Shown here piece by piece: positions 1 through 9,031 of a stretch of 54,389 nucleotides of DNA (positions are counted from its first letter, which is position 1; each line of letters starts with the position of its first letter). The position numbers and the translations under genes are program-made. The stretch comes from a virus, in the IMG/VR virus record IMGVR_UViG_3300021478_000036, positions 1 through 54,389 of that record; one strand, given 5' to 3'. Below the pieces are notes generated by a model. It was not told where the DNA came from and did not search any database. It saw only the letters and a list, made by a program, of their open reading frames with translations.

Positions 1-467
1 TGGTTCATTCGTTCTTGCGGAGCAAATTCTATAACTGGTGGTTTCATTCTTAACCATTTACAATCTTGACGCACCATACTTGTAATGTACATACCATTAT
101 CTAATGGAGGAGGATTATTAAATACATCATCCATCTTATATTCTATTTTATATCCGAGCTTCAAAACTAAATTACGAGAAGCTATATTCCATTCTGGTAC
201 TAAAGCAATCATTTTCTTTGCCTGTAATTGATTAAATCCATATTGACATGTCAACCATAATAATTGCCTACACAATAGACCTTTAACTGGAACTAGAGCA
301 ATATGAGTAATCACAGAACCATAATTCCAATCTGTAAACAATACACCGCCTACCAGTTGATCACGAGAGTTATACTCAGCAATACAATGGTGTATATGCG
401 GAACGAATTGTACCCGTGCCGCTCTTGCTACAGCATTGATAGCATGAACATCGTTTATACGGATCAT
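1..467 (-). CDS. GNAT-like acetyltransferase, cut by left edge
   Basis: Reading leftward, 155 codons are visible before the window ends, so the stop lies outside. The ATG overlaps the TGA of the collagen-repeat gene upstream (ATGA), which suggests coupled translation. Residues about 50-106 look like the acetyl-CoA binding part of a GNAT fold: a strand SVITHIALVP, a helix, a strand KKMIALVP, then EWNIASRNLVLKLGY, the usual Asn/Ser helix ending in Gly-Tyr. GNAT proteins transfer an acetyl group from acetyl-CoA to an amine; the substrate here cannot be told. It is the last visible gene of the leftward tail block. Family assignment is fairly sure, role is unknown. Confidence 0.65.
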   Translation of the reverse strand, partial: MIRINDVHAINAVARAARVQFVPHIHHCIAEYNSRDQLVGGVLFTDWNYGSVITHIALVPVKGLLCRQLLWLTCQYGFNQLQAKKMIALVPEWNIASRNLVLKLGYKIEYKMDDVFNNPPPLDNGMYITSMVRQDCKWLRMKPPVIEFAPQERMN

Positions 468-979
468 GTTACCCTCACCATCAATACTGAACCATTCTTA
501 TAAACACCACCAACTGGAACGCCAGCAGTAGCAGCAGCACTATCATTAGCAGCATCAACTGGTAAAGGAGAAAACACAGCATTAACTAAAGTCAATGAAC
601 CTGTCATTACACCACCACTCAATCCTAGCACTTTATTCCATGTTCTATTAAAACGCGCATAATAGAAACCGTCAATAGGTGCATCAGGGAAACCTGTACC
701 GGGAGCACCTGCTGGACCGGGCGGACCATCTTTACCGGGCGGACCATCTTTACCGGGCGGACCTGCTGGACCTGCTACACTTGCTGAAGATATCGCTTGT
801 GCCACATGGTCTGTAGTAGCAAATACTTGCGATGCTTTAGTTAGCGTCGGTTGTGATGGCTGTTGTTGATTTACAATTAACAAACTCACCGTTTGACGCA
901 TAGCATTGACTGCATCACCCATGCTTTTAAGATCGCCGGAGTGTATTGGTATCGAGGGATATTTAGTAGCAACTGGCAT
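464..979 (-). CDS. Virion protein with collagen-like repeats
   Basis: A 171-residue protein. Residues about 70-96 form Gly-X-Y triplets (GPPGKDGPPGKDG), expected to make a short collagen-like triple helix. The N-terminal 65 residues look helical and could form a trimer-forming or attachment part. The C-terminal part after residue 100 is a small domain of unknown fold. A sound ribosome binding site (GAGGA) precedes the ATG, and the start overlaps the stop of the 914-residue tail protein (TAATG). Collagen-like phage proteins are usually trimeric tail fibre or appendage parts. The tail-gene context supports a structural role; the exact location is not known. Confidence 0.65.
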   Translation of the reverse strand: MPVATKYPSIPIHSGDLKSMGDAVNAMRQTVSLLIVNQQQPSQPTLTKASQVFATTDHVAQAISSASVAGPAGPPGKDGPPGKDGPPGPAGAPGTGFPDAPIDGFYYARFNRTWNKVLGLSGGVMTGSLTLVNAVFSPLPVDAANDSAAATAGVPVGGVYKNGSVLMVRVT

Positions 980-3723
980 TAAGCTTTCCTCAACTCCTTC
1001 ACACTCGTTGCCATCTTAAGATGCACAACATTTACTTGACCTTGAAGTTCAAGTTCCCACAGAGTAGCCTTAAACCCATCTGGTATCAATAGAACCTCTT
1101 CGTTCCTTAGTATTTCCTTTACCATTACAAACCTATCATCTGCATACACTCTAATGATTAACCATTGCGTAGCAGGATCAAAGACTTGATCTTGAGAAGT
1201 ATTTCTTGTCATAGGTATAATAGTTACTTCTGACGGTACATCAAATATAATCTTAATGGCTTTGAACGATGCTGGAAACGCCATACGAAACGGTTTGGAC
1301 TCCCACGTCCAATCCCATAATGTAGTAGTACCCGGATTAGCTACTGGTGGGTTCCACTGCATTACTCTGCCATCACTTAATATCTCAAACAATTGACCTG
1401 ATATCTCATCGAAATACATATTCTCAACTGTAGTAGAAAAATGAAGATAAGTAAATGAAGTATTCTTGTCCTCTTTATCTAGGACAAAACCATGTAGTAC
1501 TGCTCCATCAGGATCAACATCAATTAATCCTGTACCTCTTATAAAAGCCACATAGTTTAATCCGAAATGTCCAGCAGCCCAATTCCAAGGCTGTAACGTA
1601 TTGTGAAACTCTTTTTCATAAACAAATTCAGTTATACTTACAGTGCCGCTAGAGTTCAGCAATATAATGCCGTTAGGTGAAGCATAGTAAGCGCCTTCAC
1701 CAGATGACACTACACTGCCCCTACTAATACATGGCTCATTGGATGATATTCTACCAATAGTCATCGTATCAGGAGTAACACCAGTAGCAATGAACGGTGT
1801 TCCTTTACACATGATGTTTAAGGAAGCACCATTTGCAGTTAGTCCCACAATTGGATAATCCACTGTGAGAGCATAAGAAGCAGGCCAAGCGTGAGGCAGA
1901 TAAGCAGCACTGAACCATATCTCCCGTTCGTTACTCCACCCTGCGGCTATACCATTTGCCATCATCACTACCCCCTGAAGATCAATGGGGGGTGCTGTAT
2001 AAAGCTCGCTTGACAGTGGAGAATTAAAAACGACATCCTGTGGCAACGCCGAGTCACTATAGTTAGTTACTCCGGTCGGAAACGGAGGTCCAAACTCTGT
2101 CACTTGATAGTACGATGCATTGCCAGAACTATCAACGACAGTACGATATAAGCGTACTTTGGCTAAATTTCGGTTGGTTGTAATACCAGCAGCGGGAGCA
2201 GGTATAGTTATTGTCCACGTACCAGTAGGATTTCCTGTTTCATTTGTCGGCGGACTAGCTGCACCCTCTTCACCATATGCACTAACGTATGTATAAACAT
2301 ATGCTCTGTTCTCAATATCAGTAACATCAAACTGAATTTGATCACCAACCAACACACCGGCACCAGCAGTAGGCGCGGTTATATTAACCGTTGTTGTGTT
2401 TACTACCCCTTTAGTATCAATCTGTGTAGCTATGGGAAACACTATATTTTGGAATTGGATGCTATCACCAGCACCAACACCACTGCTAGCTACATCTTGG
2501 CTCATCGTAACCTTAAGCCCTGATACACTAGCCACTGTAGTATTAACAATAAGTGCTGCCGAATTTGTAACATCCGTAATTGTCATACCAGCAACAATGC
2601 CAGTAACACTATTCATAGCTAAAGTATTAGGGGATGTGGCTCCACATTGTATTGCATCTCCAGCATTAACAGTACTAGCTACGTTTGCACTTAAAGTAAT
2701 TTCGCTTCCTGAAACAGCAATTATAGTAGTACCAGCAGTAATTGAAGATGGGTTTGAAAGATTTGCAACTGCCATGCCAACTGTAGCACCAGCAGTATTA
2801 CTTAATACTAAAACATTAGGCGGAGGGGATTGGAAATTTATTGCAGTACCTGGAGGTATAAGAGCAGCCATATTTTGGCTTAAAGTAATATTAATTCCCG
2901 ATACAATACTCACGAAAGTACCAGTAGGGATCGAAGATGGATTTGATGGATTTATAGGTATCATACCTTGTGTGATACCAGCACTACTAGGTACAGTTAA
3001 GTACGGAGTACCAGCAGGCGCTCCAACAGTTATTGATTGAGTTATTACAGTTGGAACTAAACTAGTAGAAGTAATAGCTGAGTATGTCGGCGTAATCGAA
3101 TTTGGATTAGTAGCAGCAGTTGTCGTATGTGTTACTGTAGTGGCAGTCTTATCTGTGATAGACATGCCATCGCTAAGATCGGTAGTATTATTAAGAGTTA
3201 ATGTTGTGCCGCCAGCAGGAACGGCAGCAGTAGCCGTTTTTGTTAGGGTTGTTGGTGCCGGTACAACAGTAGGAGCAACAGTAGGAGTGGGGATACCAAT
3301 GACCAACATAGGCCCAAGTGTATTAGTTGCCGGATCATATGTTCTGTATTGAGGAGGTGGCTTTATAGTAGGCCAATCTGGATTATCACCAGTTGAAGCA
3401 TACTGATCAGATGGGAAAAAATAATACCTATTCCATTGATCCCCAACAACGGGGTTGCGTATTACAGCCATATATGGATCAGGAAACTCTAACCATTTGG
3501 AAGCAGAAAAATCAGGGGGTTCAGCAACACTTTCCGGTATACGATACACTTGCTGCGTGTCACTATGGATAGTTGTGTAGACCTGAAGAGCCTGCCGAAA
3601 CCCTCTAACGCCTCCCTTGTAGAGCCATGTATTTTTCGCATACTGCGCGTTTCTATCGGGAAGGAGTATTCCATCCCGAAGTGGCATCATACCAGAGAAA
3701 TCTTGTATAGTAATTACAGACAT
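979..3723 (-). CDS. Large tail protein, tail-tubular-B-like, with internal repeats
   Basis: A 914-residue protein. The N-terminus (FSGMMPLRDGILLPDRNA, then a K-G-G-x-R-G-F-R run) resembles the opening of tail tubular or tail needle-hub proteins of podoviruses, which recognise a list of virion genes by a similar start. Residues about 232-425 hold three tandem copies of a 60-68 residue Thr/Val/Ser-rich unit with the pattern NPSSI, VSG, TLS and AGD-x-I. These probably form beta-rich decoration domains. The C-terminal half (from about 440) has Trp- and Tyr-rich stretches typical of a beta-propeller-like tail hub. It follows a 67-residue gene with no gap. The role is inferred from position and N-terminus only. 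Confidence 0.6.
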   Translation of the reverse strand: MSVITIQDFSGMMPLRDGILLPDRNAQYAKNTWLYKGGVRGFRQALQVYTTIHSDTQQVYRIPESVAEPPDFSASKWLEFPDPYMAVIRNPVVGDQWNRYYFFPSDQYASTGDNPDWPTIKPPPQYRTYDPATNTLGPMLVIGIPTPTVAPTVVPAPTTLTKTATAAVPAGGTTLTLNNTTDLSDGMSITDKTATTVTHTTTAATNPNSITPTYSAITSTSLVPTVITQSITVGAPAGTPYLTVPSSAGITQGMIPINPSNPSSIPTGTFVSIVSGINITLSQNMAALIPPGTAINFQSPPPNVLVLSNTAGATVGMAVANLSNPSSITAGTTIIAVSGSEITLSANVASTVNAGDAIQCGATSPNTLAMNSVTGIVAGMTITDVTNSAALIVNTTVASVSGLKVTMSQDVASSGVGAGDSIQFQNIVFPIATQIDTKGVVNTTTVNITAPTAGAGVLVGDQIQFDVTDIENRAYVYTYVSAYGEEGAASPPTNETGNPTGTWTITIPAPAAGITTNRNLAKVRLYRTVVDSSGNASYYQVTEFGPPFPTGVTNYSDSALPQDVVFNSPLSSELYTAPPIDLQGVVMMANGIAAGWSNEREIWFSAAYLPHAWPASYALTVDYPIVGLTANGASLNIMCKGTPFIATGVTPDTMTIGRISSNEPCISRGSVVSSGEGAYYASPNGIILLNSSGTVSITEFVYEKEFHNTLQPWNWAAGHFGLNYVAFIRGTGLIDVDPDGAVLHGFVLDKEDKNTSFTYLHFSTTVENMYFDEISGQLFEILSDGRVMQWNPPVANPGTTTLWDWTWESKPFRMAFPASFKAIKIIFDVPSEVTIIPMTRNTSQDQVFDPATQWLIIRVYADDRFVMVKEILRNEEVLLIPDGFKATLWELELQGQVNVVHLKMATSVKELRKA
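2054..2069. promoter_or_regulatory. Operator-like palindrome (one mismatch)
   Basis: TCACTA-TAGT-TAGTTA. Inside the 914-residue tail protein gene; the coding frame reads T-N-Y-S-D. Confidence 0.6.
3560..3575. promoter_or_regulatory. Operator-like palindrome (two mismatches)
   Basis: TCACTA-TGGA-TAGTTG. Near the start of the tail protein gene; the frame reads T-I-H-S-D. Confidence 0.5.
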
Positions 3724-3927
3724 TTATCTTTGTCTTGCTCGTTGCTGGTTAGTTTCTACTGCCTTTCTGCCTGCCTCTTGTTCTTCTTGAAATCTCTGTT
3801 TAGTGAGTTTCAACGCATCCTTTCCAGCTTGCTGTTCTTGTAAGGTCTTTTCTGACAAGTATTGATTGGCAGGTTCTTTAGCTTCTGGTGTGTCACTTTT
3901 TGGCCTGGGGGGTAACGGAGCTGACAT
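3724..3927 (-). CDS. Small charged helical protein, unknown
   Basis: A 67-residue protein rich in Gln, Glu, Lys and Arg with a long predicted helix (residues 22-67) that could be a coiled coil. Its stop abuts the ATG of the 914-residue tail protein. The ribosome binding site GAGGA lies directly after the right arm of a TCACTA-N4-TAGTGA palindrome, seen from this strand. No family is recognised; a minor virion or assembly part is possible from its place among tail genes. Confidence 0.55.
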   Translation of the reverse strand: MSAPLPPRPKSDTPEAKEPANQYLSEKTLQEQQAGKDALKLTKQRFQEEQEAGRKAVETNQQRARQR

Positions 3928-3937
3928 GTTCTTTTCC

Positions 3938-3953
3938 TCACTATAGTTAGTTA
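3938..3953. promoter_or_regulatory. Operator-like palindrome at a gene junction
   Basis: TCACTA-TAGT-TAGTTA. On the minus strand the first arm gives the TAA stop of the 110-residue gene and the second arm runs into the GAGG binding site of the 67-residue gene. Confidence 0.7.
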
Positions 3954-4283
3954 CGCTAAGACTATCGCATACGGTTGCATGTGCGACGGGATTACGTTAG
4001 CAGTAGTAGTCCATACTTCAGTTTGCGCTTGAGTAATGATGACCGAAAGATTACCAACGATAAACGATGCGCCCCAAACTTCCACTTGGATTTGAGTTGC
4101 ACAAGCATTCGGATTACCTCCTTGCGCTCCTTGCCCCCAAACCTCTACTTGGGCTTGGGTTATATAAGCAATCGTAGAACCCAAAGCTATATCTATAACA
4201 GCATAAACATTAATCTTTGAAACCTCTACGGCATTATTATCTATAACAGCATAAACATTAACTTTTGAAACTTCGGTAGTCAT
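3951..4283 (-). CDS. Repeat-containing small virion protein, unknown
   Basis: A 110-residue protein built almost wholly from short repeats. The first 31 residues contain two copies of EVSK(V/I)NVYAVID. The rest contains three copies of a unit ending in TQ-x-Q-(V/T)-EVW, spaced about 25 residues. Such alternating hydrophobic repeats suggest stacked beta strands. The ATG overlaps the stop of the upstream gene (TAATG). It lies between two fibre-like genes and a small helical protein, so a fibre tip, linker or decoration role is likely. No known family is recognised. Confidence 0.55.
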   Translation of the reverse strand: MTTEVSKVNVYAVIDNNAVEVSKINVYAVIDIALGSTIAYITQAQVEVWGQGAQGGNPNACATQIQVEVWGASFIVGNLSVIITQAQTEVWTTTANVIPSHMQPYAIVLA

Positions 4284-5308
4284 TAAGCTATACTCTGTAC
4301 GCCATAATTAAATGTAGCTGCTGTCACATCGGCTATCGTCCACGCTGCTGCTGTATTTGGGTTAGTGGGCCACACTAGATTAGGAAAATTACCGAATGCA
4401 GCCCCAGGTGCATAACTTGAAGACCAATAGCGTGTACCATTAAAGTTAAACCCTGACTGTACATGCTGTGGACCAGCATCCACCGAAGCAAGAGCACGCA
4501 TAGATGTCACTACTGCCCTAACAATCCAAGAGCCAGTAGGGACTGTAATACCGCCAGTTTTATAATCATTAATTTGTCCAGCAGTTGGACTAGTAACAAA
4601 TGTTCCATCAGCAATAACTGCTTTATTAACGTTTGTTGCCGTTCCTGTCCACTGAGTAAGTGTGCCAGAAGTTGCAGAGTTCAATAACCACAACTTCATT
4701 GAACGAGTATCAATATCAGCAACAATAACTTCCGAGAAGTTATTATTAGAAACGTTAGTTTGACATGGAGTAAGATAGAAAAAACTAAGACTGGTTGCGC
4801 CATCAGTCGTAACATTTATACTAGCACCAGTATCGCAAATATTAACACCATTAGCATAAATTATCACGCGCCCAGTAGCCGAGTAGTTAACAAAAATATC
4901 TATCTTGACAAGTACAGCTTGACCAAAGGCTCCATTAGTTCCAGTAACAAGATCAACAATCGTTCCTGCCGCATTACGAGTAGAAATTTTAAATTGTCCA
5001 ACGTTGCCTGTGTTTCGGATTAAAAGACGCGCAACTCCAGCAGCATCAGCAAATGCAAATGGAATAGTATTAAGTATCTGTCCAACTCCACTAGCCGAAC
5101 TAACAAACCCACAATGAAACCAGAACGACGATAAATTGCCTAATGAAACTGGATTGGTAGCATAGCTAGTAGGCGGCCAAGCTGCATTACTAGTATTCAT
5201 AAGTATATTACCACGCAATGCAGCATCAAACGGTCCAGTAGTTGAACCGATAGCCGTTCCTGCTAAAGTAAAATCAACATCCTCAGTACCTGCAAAATAA
5301 ATGGTCAT
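4283..5308 (-). CDS. Tail fibre-like beta-rich protein
   Basis: A 341-residue Thr/Ser/Asn/Gly-rich protein with no charged clusters, typical of a beta-sandwich adhesin or fibre. A middle part (about residues 110-200) resembles a concanavalin-like lectin sheet, with VKIDIFVNYSATGRVIIYAN reading as adjacent strands. A ribosome binding site AAGGTAG precedes the ATG, and the start overlaps the stop of the 509-residue neighbour. The two share style and the ending around A-A-W-T-(V/I)-x-(D/G), which suggests related C-terminal parts. A host-binding or virion surface role is inferred. Confidence 0.55.
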   Translation of the reverse strand: MTIYFAGTEDVDFTLAGTAIGSTTGPFDAALRGNILMNTSNAAWPPTSYATNPVSLGNLSSFWFHCGFVSSASGVGQILNTIPFAFADAAGVARLLIRNTGNVGQFKISTRNAAGTIVDLVTGTNGAFGQAVLVKIDIFVNYSATGRVIIYANGVNICDTGASINVTTDGATSLSFFYLTPCQTNVSNNNFSEVIVADIDTRSMKLWLLNSATSGTLTQWTGTATNVNKAVIADGTFVTSPTAGQINDYKTGGITVPTGSWIVRAVVTSMRALASVDAGPQHVQSGFNFNGTRYWSSSYAPGAAFGNFPNLVWPTNPNTAAAWTIADVTAATFNYGVQSIA

Positions 5309-6834
5309 GAGACTACCTTAAGTCCAACCTCGATAGCATTAATACCTGATACAGTCCATGCGGCTCCTGTATTTGGATCGGTGGCATATTGTTGAAACGG
5401 CATATACTGATATGATGTTGCAAGTATTACTGGAGCACCAAGAGTAACGTTTGCACCAGACTTAAAATAAGTCTGCATTGTTCTTGCACCAGTATCAGAC
5501 ATCCTCACCAATTCTCTGACCTGAGCAACAACAATAGATTGTGGTGACACTGGTAAACCATTAGTAAGATAACTATCGGTAGCTCCAACTATATTAGAAT
5601 AGTTCATTGTGGTGTCGCCATCTTGTACTTGCTGATTGACATTTTGCCAGTTTGCTGGTGTCCAGTTAATTGTCAAAGTAAATTGTGCGCTAGCAACTCC
5701 ACCAGCCGGATTAGCAGGGAATGTAGGATAAGTAACGCCAGTATTTGTTTTATTCCAGTTAGTACCAGTACTGTTATTATAAGCAAGCGAAAATGCTGCA
5801 TCACCCATAATTGCAAAATGATAATTAACTCCAGCAACAACATTAACTGGTGTCGGAAATGTAAATGTAACAACTCCTGATGCAGGATTTGTAACTGCGG
5901 TAGAAGTACCAAGAACAACACCGGGTGCTCCTGCCGTATCTGCATAAACGCAAGCTATAAGATGCCCGGTCATAGCAGCTTGTAAAGTAACAGTAAATGA
6001 CGGCACAGTTCCAGTATATGTAGCTGCTTGTGCTGCGCTCCAATGAACAGTATTTGCAACGCCAGCAAAAGTTCCCACTGTAGACGAAATTGGAGTAGTA
6101 GGAGTAGGTTGTGATGTAAATTGCGTATTTGATCCCGGAGCGGCAGGAGATAAAATCCAAGCTCGCACATCGCCAACCCAAGTATTCGGAGCCGCTCCAC
6201 TATCATCAAAAATTAATAGATCATCAATCTCGCCCGAGAAAGAAGTACTGGAACCATTAACAAACTGAATACCATTACAATAATTATTAGCACTTCCACC
6301 GCGCGTATTGATGCCAGTTTGAACCCAAGTATCAGTTGTCACTCCATTCTTCCGAATACGAACTTCACCCGTTGTATTATTAAAAACAATCCTAATTTGA
6401 AAATGATTCCATACATTCTGTGTAAATGCATTTGTGAAAGTAGCGACGATAGTTCCACCAGTACCACCAGTACGAACATAAATATTTTGATCGACGGCAC
6501 TAAAATGAATTGTTACTTGTGTAGTAGCAATATCAAGCAACGTCATAAAAGTATCATTAACTGTAGCAAATGGAGCATTTTGGAAGAAAGCAAAATTTAC
6601 ATAAACAGTAGCTGAAGTATTACCATGCGGCCATTGCTGTGAAGTTAATACACCAGTTGTAATACCGCTTTTAACAATAGAGCAATACTTCCCTAAATTA
6701 AATCTTGTTCCAACTGGGCCTCCAAGTGCCGTTCCTATGTTCGCAGTATTCCACAAACCGCCCGGCAACAGTAACTCATTAGCGGGCTGTTGGGTTAGAT
6801 ACAAATCAAAACTGTCAGCGAATACGAAGGCCAT
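5305..6834 (-). CDS. Tail fibre-like protein with LamG/concanavalin-like domain
   Basis: A 509-residue protein. Residues about 1-215 look like a laminin-G/concanavalin-like lectin domain: NHFQIRIVFNNTTGEVRIRK followed by NGV, and a closing IDDLLIFDDSG, are the usual strand pair and closing strand. Residues about 240-400 form a second beta domain, and the last 100 residues resemble the end of the 341-residue neighbour. It is preceded by GAGGA at good spacing. Such domains in phages usually bind host glycans or decorate the particle. No enzyme motif is seen. Confidence 0.6.
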   Translation of the reverse strand: MAFVFADSFDLYLTQQPANELLLPGGLWNTANIGTALGGPVGTRFNLGKYCSIVKSGITTGVLTSQQWPHGNTSATVYVNFAFFQNAPFATVNDTFMTLLDIATTQVTIHFSAVDQNIYVRTGGTGGTIVATFTNAFTQNVWNHFQIRIVFNNTTGEVRIRKNGVTTDTWVQTGINTRGGSANNYCNGIQFVNGSSTSFSGEIDDLLIFDDSGAAPNTWVGDVRAWILSPAAPGSNTQFTSQPTPTTPISSTVGTFAGVANTVHWSAAQAATYTGTVPSFTVTLQAAMTGHLIACVYADTAGAPGVVLGTSTAVTNPASGVVTFTFPTPVNVVAGVNYHFAIMGDAAFSLAYNNSTGTNWNKTNTGVTYPTFPANPAGGVASAQFTLTINWTPANWQNVNQQVQDGDTTMNYSNIVGATDSYLTNGLPVSPQSIVVAQVRELVRMSDTGARTMQTYFKSGANVTLGAPVILATSYQYMPFQQYATDPNTGAAWTVSGINAIEVGLKVVS

Positions 6835-6836
6835 CG

Positions 6837-8060
6837 TTACGTCCTCGTCACTAAAATAGTGAGGCTGACGTCAGCCAGCGTTGCATCCTGTGTGGCTGGC
6901 GCAACCATTTGAAGTATATCGCCTACCACTAATATCCCTCCGCTACCTGCCAATGTAACTGATGTATGGCTTGCTGGTGTAACGGTCAGAGTGCCTATTG
7001 CAGTAGTCACTCCAGCACTTATTTTGTTCAAAGTAAATGCTGCGTTTGCCGTTGCTTGCGTACTATCATATACTAATGCACCAGCAAGATTAGCGGGGAC
7101 ATTAATTCCTATTGGCATTGGTACGTTAATGACTTGACTTGCGGGCGGTTTCCCCGGATAAATAAAAGGTATCGGAACAGGAATAACTACCCAAGTAGCA
7201 TTCTTACGCCCATATATATTATTATCAATTGGTGCTTCTGGAACACCTGAAGGCGGTATTATTCCTGATTCAGTAAGCACAGCCCATTGGTTGTTCATCC
7301 GCCCCCAAACTTCACCATCATTGGGAGCGTCAACTTGAAGAGGGTCAGGTATCCAACCACCATTATTACGGACATATATCTTACCATCAGAGGTAGCATC
7401 AACTTGAATAGGATCAGGTATCCAATTAGCATTCCTACGACTGTAAAGAGTGCCATCAAGTGGCGCATCTATAACATAACTAGTTGTAGAGTTACTAAAA
7501 CCAATCTCCTCCCAAAAATAATTGATGCCATTTGTTGCCCATTCATACAATAAATTGTTATTTGTATCAAACCATTGATCTAATACATGTTGACCAGTCG
7601 GCGGGTCTGGACCCCAAAAATATCTAATATTAGTACTAACGACTGCACTTCCGGGTAGCAAGCTAACAACTGGAGGTATAGATGCATCACATGCAGATTT
7701 CGATGGCATATTAATTGTTAATATATCATCCCGCGGAATTGTTGAACCGACAATCTCAGTTGCTATTACAATGTTATATTGTTGTCCATCAATACCTCCC
7801 GAAATTAAAAACGAAAGAACAGTACCAGTTGCATTTAATATTGGATCGGTCAAGAACAACGGTGGATTAGTTTCGGCATCAGCAGTAAAATTATATGTCT
7901 CAATAACATGTCCAGCCAATATAGTAGTAAAATCTAAAATAACTAAAATTTGGTCTGAAACTTTTTTAACTATAGGGCCAAACTGTTTTGTGCTGTCTGC
8001 ATAAAAATATGCAGTACGATTGTTTACTGTACCAGCAGGAAGAAGATAATTAGATGTCAT
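6837..8060 (-). CDS. Tail fibre-like protein with D-x-x-Y-x-R-x-N-x-x-W repeats
   Basis: A 407-residue protein. Its first 190 residues are a diverged copy of the start of the 286-residue protein encoded at 9024-9884 ([13 protein letters not shown] against TAYYYVNSTNKMG, and [14 protein letters not shown] against DRWYNLIDHVWYDY). Residues about 195-300 carry four short repeats of the form DAPxDGxxYxRxNxxW, a motif common in phage fibres. The C-terminal 100 residues are a separate beta domain. GAGGA precedes the ATG. It is the product of duplication with its neighbour and probably forms part of the fibre or its attachment platform. Confidence 0.6.
   Translation of the reverse strand: MTSNYLLPAGTVNNRTAYFYADSTKQFGPIVKKVSDQILVILDFTTILAGHVIETYNFTADAETNPPLFLTDPILNATGTVLSFLISGGIDGQQYNIVIATEIVGSTIPRDDILTINMPSKSACDASIPPVVSLLPGSAVVSTNIRYFWGPDPPTGQHVLDQWFDTNNNLLYEWATNGINYFWEEIGFSNSTTSYVIDAPLDGTLYSRRNANWIPDPIQVDATSDGKIYVRNNGGWIPDPLQVDAPNDGEVWGRMNNQWAVLTESGIIPPSGVPEAPIDNNIYGRKNATWVVIPVPIPFIYPGKPPASQVINVPMPIGINVPANLAGALVYDSTQATANAAFTLNKISAGVTTAIGTLTVTPASHTSVTLAGSGGILVVGDILQMVAPATQDATLADVSLTILVTRT
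6848..6862. promoter_or_regulatory. Operator-like palindrome, perfect arms, 3-base spacer
   Basis: TCACTA-AAA-TAGTGA near the end of the 407-residue fibre gene. The different spacer length puts the arms in a different frame. Confidence 0.65.
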
Positions 8061-9031
8061 GTCTTTATTATCCTCGTCCGAGAGATATATGGCGGAAGAA
8101 TATTAATTGGAGTACCACCACCCACTGGATCAGTTGTTAATGTTAAACTATTATTAATAACAACTGTTGCAGGTTGTATATCGCCACTCAAATTAACAGC
8201 AGGAGGAGCGCCTACACCAGCAGCAAAACCAATCGAAGAAACAGTAACACTCATTCCAATAGTATTCGATGAAAATTGATGGGTATGTGGTTGTGAAGTA
8301 TGCCCGTGTGGTTGAATAGTATGCGTGTGGCTTGGTAAATTAGTTAAATTTAATGCAGCAGTAGTCGAACCACCCATAGACCCTAATGGAAAACTAGAAC
8401 CAGCAGTAACACCAAAACGATTAAGAGAAGGAGGAACCGCAAATGTAGTCGTACCATTTCCACCAAACCTATTACCTAAAAGAGCACCTAATGCCGGGTA
8501 GGTTGATATATTATATACACTACCATCTTCCAATAACCAACCGGCAGGAGCATTAACTCCATAATAATCCATAGATACACCGGGAGGAAATACGTTAGCA
8601 AGAGCAGTATTTGTAGCATTTATTTCATTTTGTAAATTCTGTTCTGCTAACTCCGCTCTTGTTGTCTCAGCGTCGATCTCGTTTTGTAAAACTTGATCAG
8701 CATTTATTCTGTTCTGTGTTTCTATAGCTATTAATACTTGAATTTCTTGCAAGTCTGCAAATAAAGACCATTTAGTGTTATCAAACGCTCCTTGTGTATT
8801 ATTTTGGAGACAGCGGTATAAACTACCATTATATATAACAAAATCACCTGCAACATATAAAGCTAATTGTGAGTAATATCTTACCGCAACAAAGTCAACA
8901 GGAGATTTAGATGTGTCTAAAGCTCCTATTTGTATGTCAGCAAAGTTGATATAAAGCTCGCCCGAAAACTCAGTAACGGGGGGCCGCTCTAGGGTGGTAT
9001 AGTATCGTATAGTTTGGACACGACTAGCCAC
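8057..9031 (-). CDS. Tail collar domain fibre protein
   Basis: A 324-residue protein starting at GTG, with GGGGGA eight bases upstream. Residues about 50-90 contain a carbohydrate-binding-module-like motif ([16 protein letters not shown] and a later W). Residues about 95-145 are a helical coiled-coil stalk with heptad-like repeats. Residues about 155-324 match a phage tail collar domain: [11 protein letters not shown], then [14 protein letters not shown], then LPSHTHTI with a His-rich loop. Collar-domain proteins form trimeric fibre tips or baseplate-proximal fibres. The start overlaps the end of the upstream gene. Confidence 0.8.
   Translation of the reverse strand: MASRVQTIRYYTTLERPPVTEFSGELYINFADIQIGALDTSKSPVDFVAVRYYSQLALYVAGDFVIYNGSLYRCLQNNTQGAFDNTKWSLFADLQEIQVLIAIETQNRINADQVLQNEIDAETTRAELAEQNLQNEINATNTALANVFPPGVSMDYYGVNAPAGWLLEDGSVYNISTYPALGALLGNRFGGNGTTTFAVPPSLNRFGVTAGSSFPLGSMGGSTTAALNLTNLPSHTHTIQPHGHTSQPHTHQFSSNTIGMSVTVSSIGFAAGVGAPPAVNLSGDIQPATVVINNSLTLTTDPVGGGTPINILPPYISRTRIIKT

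Noticed and set aside
2396-3040. A 214-residue rightward frame
   Set aside because: It lies opposite the repeat part of the tail protein and has low-complexity sequence caused by those repeats.
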